A stretch of 64,000 nucleotides of DNA from NCBI GenBank assembly GCA_027484145.1, contig JAIXUH010000002.1, positions 124,001 through 188,000 of the forward strand. Reading direction: 5' to 3'. Source of the stretch: Rhodobacter sp. GTDB lineage: Bacteria; Pseudomonadota; Alphaproteobacteria; Rhodobacterales; Rhodobacteraceae. Both the position numbers and the translations under genes were made by a program. The notes under the pieces are model-generated. The model made no database searches. It saw only the letters and a list, made by a program, of their open reading frames with translations, and was not told the origin of the DNA. Positions 17,824-25,757 of this stretch are shown here, in pieces. Every line of letters starts with the position of its first letter. Position 1 is the first letter of the stretch.

Positions 17824-19176
17824 ATGCAGATCATTCATGCGGATCAGGCGCTTACGCCGGATGGTTGGGTGCAAGACGTGCAGATCACCATCGATGCGGG
17901 CAGAATCAGTGGCATTGGCGCACAGACGGATGCACCGCATCACCGTTTGGGTCTGGCATTGGCCGCGCCCACCAACCTGCACTCTCACGCCTTTCAACGC
18001 GCCATGGCGGGCCTGACCGAAACCCGTGGCCCAGACCCGCGCGATACCTTCTGGACGTGGCGGCGGCTGATGTATCGGTTTCTGGACCAGCTGACGCCGG
18101 ATCAGATCGAAGCCATCGCCGCGCTTGTGTTCATGGAGATGCAAGAGGCCGGTTATGCCGCCGTCTGCGAGTTCCACTATCTGCACCACGCCGCCGGCGG
18201 GCAGGCCTATGCCGATCTGGCCGAATTGTCTTTGCGGGTGATCGCTGCCGCGCAGGAAACCGGCATCGGGCTGACCTTGCTGCCGGTGCTGTATGAACAG
18301 GGCGGCTGTGATGGCCGTCCGCTGCAGGGCGGGCAGTTGCGCTTTGCGAACACGCCTGACCGCTTTTGTGATCTGCACGCCAAGGCGGGGCAGGCCCTGA
18401 CCTTGCCTGACACGCGCCTTGGAACCGCCCCGCATTCCCTGCGCGCGGTCAGCCGCGCTGGTCTGGCGCAGGCTGTCGGCCTTGGTGGCCCCACCCACAT
18501 GCACCTTGCCGAACAGACCGCCGAGGTGGATGAGGTTCTGGCCGCCTATGGCGCGCGTCCGGCGGAATGGCTGATGGCGAACCATGCCGTCGGCGCCGAT
18601 TGGTGCCTGATCCATTGCACCCAGATGACTGATGCCGAAACCCGCGCGCTTGCCGCCACCGGGGCGGTTGCGGGCCTGTGCCCGATCACCGAAAGCAATC
18701 TGGGCGACGGCATCTTTCCGGCGACCACCTTCCTTGCCGCCAACGGGCGGGTGGGCTTCGGCTCGGACAGCAATATCCACATTACCTTGTTCGAAGAGTT
18801 GAAAACGCTGGAGTATTCGCAGCGTTTGCGCGACCGGGGCAGGGCAGTTCTGGCCAGCCCGGCGCAGTCGACCGGGCGCGTGCTCTATGACCATGCGGCG
18901 CGCTTTGGCGCACAGGCGGCGGGCCGGGCTTCGGGTACATTGGCGGTCGGCAAATGGGCCGATATCCTTGGGCTGGCATGCGACACGTTGCACCTTGACG
19001 GTCGCCAGGGCGATGCGCTGCTGGATACGCTGATCTTCGGGGGCCATGGCGCATCGCATGTGACCGACCTGTGGTCGGCAGGCCGCCACAGCGTGCAGAA
19101 CGGGCGGCATATGGCCCGTGATGGCATCGTTGCCCGATATCGCACGACCATGGCCCAACTGCAGCAGGTGATTTGA
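17824..19176 (+). CDS. hutF: Formimidoylglutamate deiminase
   Basis: Removes the imino nitrogen from N-formimidoyl-L-glutamate, giving N-formyl-L-glutamate and ammonia; this marks the five-step histidine route. The 450-residue amidohydrolase has PTNLHSHAFQRAMAGL (metal ligands H53 and H55), DTFWTWRRLMYRF, THMHLAEQTAEVDE and GFGSDSNIHITLFEELK. A TTG at 17803 is in frame, but the ATG at 17824 has GAAGGG seven bases upstream. The stop overlaps the hutC ATG. The N-formylglutamate hydrolase (hutG) needed to finish the pathway is not in this window. Confidence 0.95.
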   Translation: MQIIHADQALTPDGWVQDVQITIDAGRISGIGAQTDAPHHRLGLALAAPTNLHSHAFQRAMAGLTETRGPDPRDTFWTWRRLMYRFLDQLTPDQIEAIAALVFMEMQEAGYAAVCEFHYLHHAAGGQAYADLAELSLRVIAAAQETGIGLTLLPVLYEQGGCDGRPLQGGQLRFANTPDRFCDLHAKAGQALTLPDTRLGTAPHSLRAVSRAGLAQAVGLGGPTHMHLAEQTAEVDEVLAAYGARPAEWLMANHAVGADWCLIHCTQMTDAETRALAATGAVAGLCPITESNLGDGIFPATTFLAANGRVGFGSDSNIHITLFEELKTLEYSQRLRDRGRAVLASPAQSTGRVLYDHAARFGAQAAGRASGTLAVGKWADILGLACDTLHLDGRQGDALLDTLIFGGHGASHVTDLWSAGRHSVQNGRHMARDGIVARYRTTMAQLQQVI

Positions 19177-19871
19177 TGAAGGAACGCCAGTCCTGGCGTG
19201 ATGTGCGCGACCAGATTCAGGCCCGGTTGCTGAATGGCACCTATGCCATGGGTGACCGCCTGCCGCGTGACGAAGACATCGCCGCAGAACTGGGATGCGC
19301 GCGATCCACAGTGCAGCGCGCGATGCAGGACCTTGCGGATGCGGGCCGGATCGACCGGCGGCGCAAGGGTGGCACGCAGGTCAAGCACAGCCCTGTGACC
19401 CGCGCCACCTTTGACATTCCGCTGATCCGGGCCGAGGTGGAGGCAAAGGGCGCGCGCTATGCCTATCGGCTATTGTCGCGCGACCTTGGCCTTCCGCCGC
19501 CGACGGTTGCGGCCAGCATGGAATTGCCCACGACCGCGCAGGCCCTGCACGTACGCGCGCTGCATCTGGCGGACACGCGGCCCTATGTGCTGGAGGATCG
19601 GTGGATCAACCCCGAAACGGTGCCCGAAATCCTGTCCGTTGATCTTGCCGCCATCTCGGCCAACGAATGGCTGGTGCGCAACCGGCCCTACAGCCGCTTT
19701 GACCTTGCCTTTTGTGCCCTGCGTGCCGGGCCCGAAGAGGCCGATCTGCTGCAGATCCCGGTTGGCGAGGCTTTGTTTGTCACCGACCGCACCACGTGGC
19801 TGGGCGCGGCGTCGATCACACTGGTCCGCCAGATCGCGGTGCCGGGCTACCGGATTGCCACCCGATCCTGA
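19176..19871 (+). CDS. hutC: Histidine utilisation repressor, GntR/HutC family
   Basis: A 231-residue regulator with an N-terminal winged helix-turn-helix (GDRLPRDEDIAAELGCARSTVQRAMQDLADAG, about residues 25-60) and a C-terminal UTRA ligand-binding domain (RALHLADTRPYVLEDRWIN, PVGEALFVTDRTTW). HutC repressors respond to urocanate. The gene overlaps hutF by one base (TGATG), so it is made together with the pathway it controls. Its likely target is the palindrome between hutI and hutF. Confidence 0.92.
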   Translation: MKERQSWRDVRDQIQARLLNGTYAMGDRLPRDEDIAAELGCARSTVQRAMQDLADAGRIDRRRKGGTQVKHSPVTRATFDIPLIRAEVEAKGARYAYRLLSRDLGLPPPTVAASMELPTTAQALHVRALHLADTRPYVLEDRWINPETVPEILSVDLAAISANEWLVRNRPYSRFDLAFCALRAGPEEADLLQIPVGEALFVTDRTTWLGAASITLVRQIAVPGYRIATRS

Positions 19872-19885
19872 TTGACGTACCTCAA
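19872..19885. promoter_or_regulatory. Candidate LacI-family operator upstream of the regulator gene
   Basis: TTGACGTACCTCAA is a near-perfect palindrome (six of seven positions) directly after the hutC stop and 40 bases before the regulator ATG. Its 12-base core GACGTACCTCAA recurs, inverted, in the site at 21003-21020 before the transport operon. Location suggests autoregulation. Confidence 0.65.
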
Positions 19886-19925
19886 TCCTGCGCCAATACT
19901 GGGCGGGGATGAAGGGAAAGGGACG

Positions 19926-20963
19926 ATGCGCCCCACCGTGAATGATATCGCCCGCGAGGCGGGGGTCAGTCTGGCTACGGTTGACCGCGTCTTGAACGCG
20001 CGTCCCGGCGTGCGCGAGAAAACCATCCTTGCGGTGAATGATGCGATCAGCAAGCTTGGCTATGTCCGCGACGTGGCGGCCGCCAATCTGGCGCGCTCAC
20101 GCAATTATCGTATGGCCGTGGTCTTGCCCGATACCGAAAGCCAGTTCGTCCAGACCCTGGCCGAGGCGCTGAAGGACGCGGCCGCAACCGCCGCGCAAAC
20201 GCGGATGTCGGTCACGCTGCTGCGGTTTCCGGCCGAGGATATGCATGCCCTTGCCGCGATGCTGCGCAATCTGGAGGGGCAGGACGTGGCGGGCGTGGCC
20301 CTGATGGCGCCGGAAACCCCCGTGGTACGCGATGCGGTCCGTTCCTTGCGAATGCGTGACATTCCGGTTGTGGCCCTTGTGTCCGATTTGCCGAATACTG
20401 AACGTGATCATTATGTTGGCATTGATGCCCGCGCCTCGGGCCGGACGGCTGGGATGCTGATGGGGCGGTTTCTGGGCGCGCGTCCGGCGCGCGTGATGGT
20501 GATCGCCAATTCGATGCTGCTGCGCGAAAGCATCGAACGCAGGCTGGGCTTTGACGAGGTGATGCTGCGCGCCTTTCCGCAGGTTGAGGTAATGCAGACA
20601 CTGGAAACCCATGGCTCGGCCACGACGCTGCGCCATGTGGTTGCCGAAATGCTGGCGAACACGGGGCAGGTGGGGGGCATCTATCTGCTGGGCACGGGCC
20701 ATCGCGCCTTGGCCAGCACCTTGTCGGAACTTGGCCTTCTGGGCCATGTGGTCACCATCGGGCATGAGTTGACACCGCATACCCGCGCTGCGCTTCAGTC
20801 CGGCCAGATTGATGCGGTCATTGCGCAGAACGTCGGGCATCTGGCCCGCTCGGCCTTGCGCGTGCTGCGCGCCAAGGCCGACCGAACCCCCATCGACGAA
20901 TCGCAGGAAACTCTGCGAATCGAGATCATCATCCGTGAAAACCTGCCGCCAAGCCACGGCTGA
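19926..20963 (+). CDS. LacI-family transcriptional regulator of the polyol/sugar importer operon
   Basis: A 345-residue regulator. The N-terminal helix-turn-helix is classic LacI: TVNDIAREAGVSLATVDRVLNARPGV. A periplasmic-binding-protein-like effector domain follows, with VALMAPETPVVRDAV, HYVGIDARASGRTAGMLMG and GGIYLLGTGHRAL. The ATG at 19926 is preceded by AAAGGGA; the frame continues upstream without a better start. It sits just before the importer operon on the same strand, and two related palindromes flank the gene. The effector is unknown but probably the transported polyol or a derivative. Confidence 0.9.
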   Translation: MRPTVNDIAREAGVSLATVDRVLNARPGVREKTILAVNDAISKLGYVRDVAAANLARSRNYRMAVVLPDTESQFVQTLAEALKDAAATAAQTRMSVTLLRFPAEDMHALAAMLRNLEGQDVAGVALMAPETPVVRDAVRSLRMRDIPVVALVSDLPNTERDHYVGIDARASGRTAGMLMGRFLGARPARVMVIANSMLLRESIERRLGFDEVMLRAFPQVEVMQTLETHGSATTLRHVVAEMLANTGQVGGIYLLGTGHRALASTLSELGLLGHVVTIGHELTPHTRAALQSGQIDAVIAQNVGHLARSALRVLRAKADRTPIDESQETLRIEIIIRENLPPSHG

Positions 20964-21002
20964 CGCTGCGAAGCCCCTGAAATTGAAGGCCTGTAAGAAG
21001 AT

Positions 21003-21020
21003 TTGAGGTACGTCCCTCAA
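21003..21020. promoter_or_regulatory. Candidate LacI-family operator upstream of the importer operon
   Basis: TTGAGGTACGTCCCTCAA has perfect six-base arms (TTGAGG/CCTCAA) around a six-base centre, 109 bases before the solute-binding protein ATG. Read on the other strand it contains GACGTACCTCAA, identical over 12 bases to the site at 19872-19885. This is the expected target of the adjacent LacI protein. Confidence 0.7.
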
Positions 21021-21129
21021 AATGCTGGACAGGCTGCCGCGACCTTGCGTAAGGTCACACCACCAAGAAGGCCCGGCGCAAGCATACCGACCGGGCACGT
21101 CCATTCCAGCATCCAAGGGAGGATCCGCG

Positions 21130-22446
21130 ATGAAGGTTAGACTTCTGGCCACGACCACGGTCGCCGCACTGCTGACCGCAGGCGCCGCCGTTGCCCAAGA
21201 CAAGGAACTGACGCTGTGCTGGGCCGCATGGGACCCGGCGAACGCTCTGGTTGAGCTGAGCAAGGATTTCGAGGCTCAGTCCGGCATCAAGATGAACTTC
21301 GAGTTCGTGCCATGGCCCAACTTTGCAGACCGCATGCTGAACGAGTTGAACTCGGGCGGGCAGCTGTGCGATCTGCTGATCGGCGACAGCCAGTGGATCG
21401 GCGGCGGTGCCGAGAACGGGCACTACGTCAAGCTGAACGATTTCTTCGATGCCAACAGCATCAGCATGGACGATTTCGCCCCCGCCACGGTGTACGCCTA
21501 TTCCACATGGCCCAAGGGCACGCCGAACTATTACGCGCTGCCCGCCATGGGGGACGCCAACGGCTGGTTCTATCGCAAGGACTGGTTCGCCCGCCCCGAG
21601 ATTCAGGCCGACTTCAAAGCCAAGTATGGCCGCGATCTGGCAGAACCCAAGACCCAAAAGGAATTGCTGGAAATCGCCCAGTTCTTCCAGGGCCGTGATA
21701 TTGACGGCAAGAAGGTCTATGGCGCGTCGATCTTTACCGAGCGCGGGTCCGAAGGCATCACCATGGGTGCCACCGGTGCGCTTTACGCTTGGGGCTTCAA
21801 GTATGAAAACACCCCCGGCAAGTATGACATGGAAGGGGCGGTGAACTCGCCCGCCGCTGTCGAAGCGCTGGAGTTCTACAAGGAACTCTACAAGACCGGC
21901 ACGCCCCCCGGCTATGACAACGCCTATATGGAACAGTCGCTGGATGCGTTCAAATCCGGTCAGGTCGCCATGGCGATGAACTGGTTCGCTTTCTTCCCCG
22001 GTCTTTATGCCGACCCGACCACGGGCGGCGACAAGATCGATTTCTTCGTGAACCCGGCCCAGAACGTGGCGGCATCAACGCTTGGCGGGCAGGGGATTTC
22101 AGTTGTCTCCTATACCGACAACATGGATGGCGCGCTGGAATACGTGAAGTGGTTCGCCAACCCCGAAGTGCAGAAAAAGTGGTGGTCGATGGGCGGTTAT
22201 TCCTGCCACAAGGCCGTGCTGGATGACCCGAACTTCGTGAACACCGCGCCTTTCGCCGGTGATTTCCTTGAAGCCATGGGTGGGGTGCAAGACTTCTGGC
22301 AAGAGCCGGCCTATGCCTCGCTGCTCTTGGCCATGCAGGAACGCATCCACAACTTCGTGGTGGCCGATCAGGGCACCGCACAAGAGGCCCTGGATGGCTT
22401 GATCGCCGACTGGACCGAGGTCTTCGAGGACGAAGGCAAACTCTGA
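21130..22446 (+). CDS. ABC importer solute-binding protein (polyol/sugar type)
   Basis: A 438-residue periplasmic binding protein of the extracellular family 1 type. Residues 1-22 are a Sec signal peptide ending AGAAVA/QD. The mature part has LCWAAWDPANALVELSKDF, the conserved WPNFADRMLNEL, a lobe-lobe hinge around YYALPAMGDANGWFYRKDWF, and a C-terminal EALDGLIADWTEVFEDEG. The ATG at 21130 follows an AGGGAGGA ribosome binding site. It opens the operon. Substrate is not shown by the sequence; the dihydroxyacetone kinase at the operon end suggests glycerol, dihydroxyacetone or a polyol. Confidence 0.9.
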   Translation: MKVRLLATTTVAALLTAGAAVAQDKELTLCWAAWDPANALVELSKDFEAQSGIKMNFEFVPWPNFADRMLNELNSGGQLCDLLIGDSQWIGGGAENGHYVKLNDFFDANSISMDDFAPATVYAYSTWPKGTPNYYALPAMGDANGWFYRKDWFARPEIQADFKAKYGRDLAEPKTQKELLEIAQFFQGRDIDGKKVYGASIFTERGSEGITMGATGALYAWGFKYENTPGKYDMEGAVNSPAAVEALEFYKELYKTGTPPGYDNAYMEQSLDAFKSGQVAMAMNWFAFFPGLYADPTTGGDKIDFFVNPAQNVAASTLGGQGISVVSYTDNMDGALEYVKWFANPEVQKKWWSMGGYSCHKAVLDDPNFVNTAPFAGDFLEAMGGVQDFWQEPAYASLLLAMQERIHNFVVADQGTAQEALDGLIADWTEVFEDEGKL

Positions 22447-22527
22447 CCCTGTGCCGGGGCGAAGGTCCGCCTTCTGCCCCGGCATCTTCCATGCGGCCTT
22501 GCCGCCTTTCCATGACCGGAGCGTCGC

Positions 22528-23235
22528 ATGTCCCTTGCCGCACGCCTGATCCGCGCGCTTTTCCAGCCATTGTCTTTGGCGGTGTTTGGGCTTGGCCTGC
22601 GCTTTGTGCCGTCGGATACGCCTCGTTCCACCCTGTCCGGTGTGGATTGGCCGCTTTACGCGGGCGTGATCGCCGGGTTTTGGGCGCAGATGGCGGGCTG
22701 GCGCGGTCTGCAGCCATCTGCAGCCCTTGCCGCGCTCAGTTATGTGGTGCTCTCGATCGGCTTTGGCCTGATTTATGAGTTGAGCCTGACCGTGGATGGC
22801 AGCGGATGGGGCGGCATGCACCCCGACACCCGCACCTCTTTCGTGCTGGCGATTGGCGACTATGCGATGATGGCCCTGTGCTTTGTGGCGGCCATCCGAT
22901 GGTTTGGATTGACGGCCGCGCAACTGTTCTGGCTGTCCTTCGGGGCCTCGATGACCGAGGGGGCCGTTTTCACCGGCGTCTTGTGGCAGATACCGCCGCT
23001 GTGGATGCCGCTGTTTCTGGCCTATTACGGGCTGGCTTATGCGACCTTTCTGGTGCTTCCCGCGCTGCTGGTTGATCCGCGCAGAATGTGGCGGGGAGAA
23101 GCGCAAGGCCGGGTCAACCCCCTGACCTTGCTGGCTGCCGGATTTGCCGTCGCTTTCGCCATCCGCATCTTCTGGGGGCTGGTCTACGGCCCCTTCGTGA
23201 CAGACCTATTCTCCCTCTTGCCCCCGGTGGCCTGA
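22528..23235 (+). CDS. Integral membrane protein of unknown function in the importer operon
   Basis: A 235-residue protein with about six to seven hydrophobic segments, for example YAGVIAGFWAQMAGW, ALAALSYVVLSIGFGLIYEL, FVLAIGDYAMMALCFVAAI and PLTLLAAGFAVAFAIRIFWG. I do not recognise the family. It lies between the binding protein and the first permease on the same strand, three bases before the permease gene, so it is almost certainly co-expressed with the importer. It is not a standard ABC component; an accessory transport, channel or sensing role is only a guess. Confidence 0.8.
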   Translation: MSLAARLIRALFQPLSLAVFGLGLRFVPSDTPRSTLSGVDWPLYAGVIAGFWAQMAGWRGLQPSAALAALSYVVLSIGFGLIYELSLTVDGSGWGGMHPDTRTSFVLAIGDYAMMALCFVAAIRWFGLTAAQLFWLSFGASMTEGAVFTGVLWQIPPLWMPLFLAYYGLAYATFLVLPALLVDPRRMWRGEAQGRVNPLTLLAAGFAVAFAIRIFWGLVYGPFVTDLFSLLPPVA

Positions 23236-23238
23236 CCC

Positions 23239-24186
23239 ATGACGGATACCCCCATCACCCGACTGGCCCGCGCCACCCCACCAAACGTGGCGGCCCGCGT
23301 GCGCGGCCTGTCTGACCGCACCATCGCGTGGCTGTTCGTGGCCCCCACCATCTTTTTGCTGTTGGCGATCAACATCTTTCCGCTGATCTGGACGATCCGT
23401 CTGTCCTTCACCAACTTTGCCGCGAACAAGCCCAATGCCGAGGTCAAATGGGTGGGCCTGCGAAATTATGAACGTATCCTGACCGACGACGGCATCTGGG
23501 CCAACATGCAGAACACGGCCCATTTCCTGATCTGGACCATCGCGCTTCAGGTCGTGATCGGCTTTGCACTGGCCTGGCTGATCAACCGTAAATTCAAGGG
23601 AAATGACCTGCTGACCACCCTTATCGTGATCCCGATGATGCTGTCGCCTGCCGTGGTCGGGAACTTCTGGACGTTTCTCTATCAGCCGCAAATCGGCCTG
23701 TTCAACTATGCGGTGGAATTCTTTACGGGCACCCCGGCCAACAGCTTTTCCATGCTGGGCTCGGTAACCTTGGCGCCTTGGGCGATCATCATCGTCGACA
23801 CATGGATGTGGACGCCCTTTGTGATGCTCATCTGCCTTGCCGGGCTGCGCTCGATCCCTGACTATATCTATGAGGCGGCCGAGATCGACCGCGCCTCGAA
23901 ATGGCGGCAATTCTGGACGATCACCGTGCCGATGGTGCTGCCCTTTCTGATGCTGGCGGTCCTGTTCCGCGGGATCGAAAACTTCAAGATGTTCGATCTT
24001 GTGGTGCAACTGACGGGGGGCGGGCCGGGGAATGAGACGCTGCTCGCCTCGATCGATCTCAAGCGCGAGGCGTTTGAAAAGTGGCGCACGGGCTATTCCT
24101 CGGCCTATGCCATCATCCTGTTTGTGACCGTCTTTGGCCTTGCCTCGATTTATGTCAAAGCCTTGAACAAGGTAAAGGAAAGATGA
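23239..24186 (+). CDS. ABC importer permease (MalF-like)
   Basis: A 315-residue inner-membrane permease with about six membrane segments. The EAA loop that contacts the ATPase is visible as YIYEAAEIDRASKWRQFWTITVPMVLP (about residues 211-238). The first segment is WLFVAPTIFLLLAINIFPLIW. It overlaps the second permease by four bases (ATGA). Confidence 0.92.
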   Translation: MTDTPITRLARATPPNVAARVRGLSDRTIAWLFVAPTIFLLLAINIFPLIWTIRLSFTNFAANKPNAEVKWVGLRNYERILTDDGIWANMQNTAHFLIWTIALQVVIGFALAWLINRKFKGNDLLTTLIVIPMMLSPAVVGNFWTFLYQPQIGLFNYAVEFFTGTPANSFSMLGSVTLAPWAIIIVDTWMWTPFVMLICLAGLRSIPDYIYEAAEIDRASKWRQFWTITVPMVLPFLMLAVLFRGIENFKMFDLVVQLTGGGPGNETLLASIDLKREAFEKWRTGYSSAYAIILFVTVFGLASIYVKALNKVKER

Positions 24187-25124
24187 GCGCCTATTCCATC
24201 ACCGAACCAAGCCGTCGCGCCAAACTGGTCGCGGGTGTGCTGGTGTGCCTTTACGCCTTCATCACCTTGCTGCCGCTGCTGTGGATCATCTCGACGGGGT
24301 TCAAATCCGGGCCGGACTCCATCAGCTACCCGCCAAAGGTGATCTTTGAGCCGTCGCTGGAAGGCTACGTTAACCTTTTCACCACCCGTACCCGAATTGC
24401 ACCAGAAGCTTTGGCCGAACTGCCGCCGCCCGAAACCTTCTATGACAAGATCGTGCGCGAGCGCGACATGGTGATCGCAGGCCCATCGCGCTTTGGCGAA
24501 CGCTTCATGAATTCGGTCATCATCGGGTTTGGGTCAACGTTTCTGTCGATCTTTCTGGGCACGCTGGCGGCTTACGCCTTTTCCCGCTTCAAGGTGCCGC
24601 TGAAGGATGACCTTTTGTTCTTCATCCTTTCGACGCGGATGATGCCCCCCATCGCCGTCGCGATCCCGATCTTTCTGATGTATCGCGAACTGGGTCTGTC
24701 GGACACGCATCTTGGCATGATCCTGCTGTATACTGGCGTGAACATCTCGCTCGCCGTCTGGCTGCTGAAGGGATTCATCGACGAGATCCCCCGCGAATAC
24801 GAAGAGGCGGCGCTGATTGACGGCTACACCCGCTTTCAGGCGTTCCGCAAAGTGGTTCTGCCACAGGCGGCCACCGGCATCGCGTCGACCGCGATCTTCT
24901 GCCTGATCTTTGCGTGGAACGAATATGCCTTTGCCGTCCTGCTGACCTCGGGCACGGCGCAGACGGCGCCCCCTTTCATTCCCACAATCATCGGTGTGGG
25001 CGGGCAGGACTGGCCTGCGGTTGCAGCCGGGGCGACGATCTTCCTGCTGCCGGTAATGATCTTTACCATCTTGCTGCGCAAACATCTGCTGCGCGGGATC
25101 ACCTTCGGGGCGGTGCGGAAATGA
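24183..25124 (+). CDS. ABC importer permease (MalG-like)
   Basis: A 313-residue permease. It starts at the ATG overlapping the preceding stop. The EAA motif reads PREYEEAALIDGYTRFQAFRKVVLPQA, typical of MalG-type subunits, and the protein ends with LRKHLLRGITFGAVRK. A pair of hairpins starts four bases after its stop codon and separates it from the small genes and ATPase genes of the same operon. Confidence 0.92.
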   Translation: MSAYSITEPSRRAKLVAGVLVCLYAFITLLPLLWIISTGFKSGPDSISYPPKVIFEPSLEGYVNLFTTRTRIAPEALAELPPPETFYDKIVRERDMVIAGPSRFGERFMNSVIIGFGSTFLSIFLGTLAAYAFSRFKVPLKDDLLFFILSTRMMPPIAVAIPIFLMYRELGLSDTHLGMILLYTGVNISLAVWLLKGFIDEIPREYEEAALIDGYTRFQAFRKVVLPQAATGIASTAIFCLIFAWNEYAFAVLLTSGTAQTAPPFIPTIIGVGGQDWPAVAAGATIFLLPVMIFTILLRKHLLRGITFGAVRK

Positions 25125-25127
25125 CGC

Positions 25128-25184
25128 GATTTTTCTGCGAAAAATCTCTCTCCGTCACCCGCCAGGAATTTTCGCAGAAAATTC
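25128..25184 (+). repeat. Paired hairpins in the importer operon
   Basis: Two perfect hairpins stand 19 bases apart directly after the permease stop: GATTTTT-CTGCG-AAAAATC (25128-25146) and GAATTTT-CGCAG-AAAATTC (25166-25184). Their cores, TTTTCTGCGAAAA and TTTTCGCAGAAAA, are exact reverse complements, so the RNA can fold either as two short hairpins or one long one. No strong T-run follows the second. The design resembles the double palindromes at 41.1 and 49.2 kb. Confidence 0.75.
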
Positions 25185-25197
25185 GGGGAGCGCAGTC

Positions 25198-25386
25198 ATG
25201 ACAACTTTCCTGCAAGGACTTGCCCGCTTTCGCCGCGGTCCATGGGAAAACCTCGCCACGGTGCTGATCGCGCTTGGTGTGGTGATGTTGATGCAGCCAT
25301 TCTTCCTTTGGGCCTATACATGGTCCTTTATCGTGACGCTGATCGGCACCGTCATGTTCATCATCACCAGCCATTTTCCGCAATGA
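25198..25386 (+). CDS. Small one- or two-helix membrane protein in the importer operon
   Basis: A 62-residue protein with a basic start (FRRGPWEN) and a nearly continuous hydrophobic stretch LATVLIALGVVMLMQPFFLW followed by WSFIVTLIGTVMFII, enough for two short membrane helices. No family is recognised. Small membrane proteins also occur in glycerol-type (glpSTPQV) importer operons of alphaproteobacteria, which makes an accessory role plausible. GGGGAG lies upstream of the ATG, and the stop overlaps the next gene (ATGA). Confidence 0.75.
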   Translation: MTTFLQGLARFRRGPWENLATVLIALGVVMLMQPFFLWAYTWSFIVTLIGTVMFIITSHFPQ

Positions 25387-25757
25387 CCATGCTTGAGAAG
25401 CTTTCCCCCATCCTGCCCACCAAAGACGTCACTGCCTGCGAGGCGTTCTGGCTGCGGCTTGGGTTTGAGACAATCTACAAGGACGAGGCGGAATATCTGC
25501 TGATGAAGCGGGAAGGGGCCGAAGTGCATTTCTGGCTGAACCCCGCGCTCGACCCGTTGAAAAATGACGCCGGCGCCTATCTGCGGCCCGATGATATCCG
25601 CGCGCTGCACGCCGAATGGTCGGGTCTTGGCCTGCCAGAGGCCGGCGTTCCCCGATATGTGGCGTTGGAGGAAAAGCCGTGGGGCATGGCCGAACTTGCC
25701 TTGATTGACCCTGATGGCAACCTTATCCGCGCCGGACAGGAGACTCCCCTTGGCTGA
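25383..25757 (+). CDS. VOC-fold (glyoxalase/bleomycin-resistance-like) protein
   Basis: A 124-residue single VOC domain: LSPILPTKDVTACEAFWLRLGFETIYKD, then YLLMKREGAEVHFWLN and ELALIDPDGNLIRAGQE. The fold occurs in glyoxalase I, dioxygenases and drug-binding proteins such as bleomycin resistance proteins, which this resembles most. In this operon it overlaps the small membrane gene and the first ATPase gene, so it is probably part of the same pathway; detoxifying a reactive triose derivative such as methylglyoxal is a possible but unproven role. Confidence 0.82.
   Translation: MTMLEKLSPILPTKDVTACEAFWLRLGFETIYKDEAEYLLMKREGAEVHFWLNPALDPLKNDAGAYLRPDDIRALHAEWSGLGLPEAGVPRYVALEEKPWGMAELALIDPDGNLIRAGQETPLG

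Noticed and set aside
16965-18296. + strand open frame of about 440 codons across hutI and the start of hutF
   Set aside because: Antisense to hutI and out of frame with hutF; no motif or ribosome binding site supports it.
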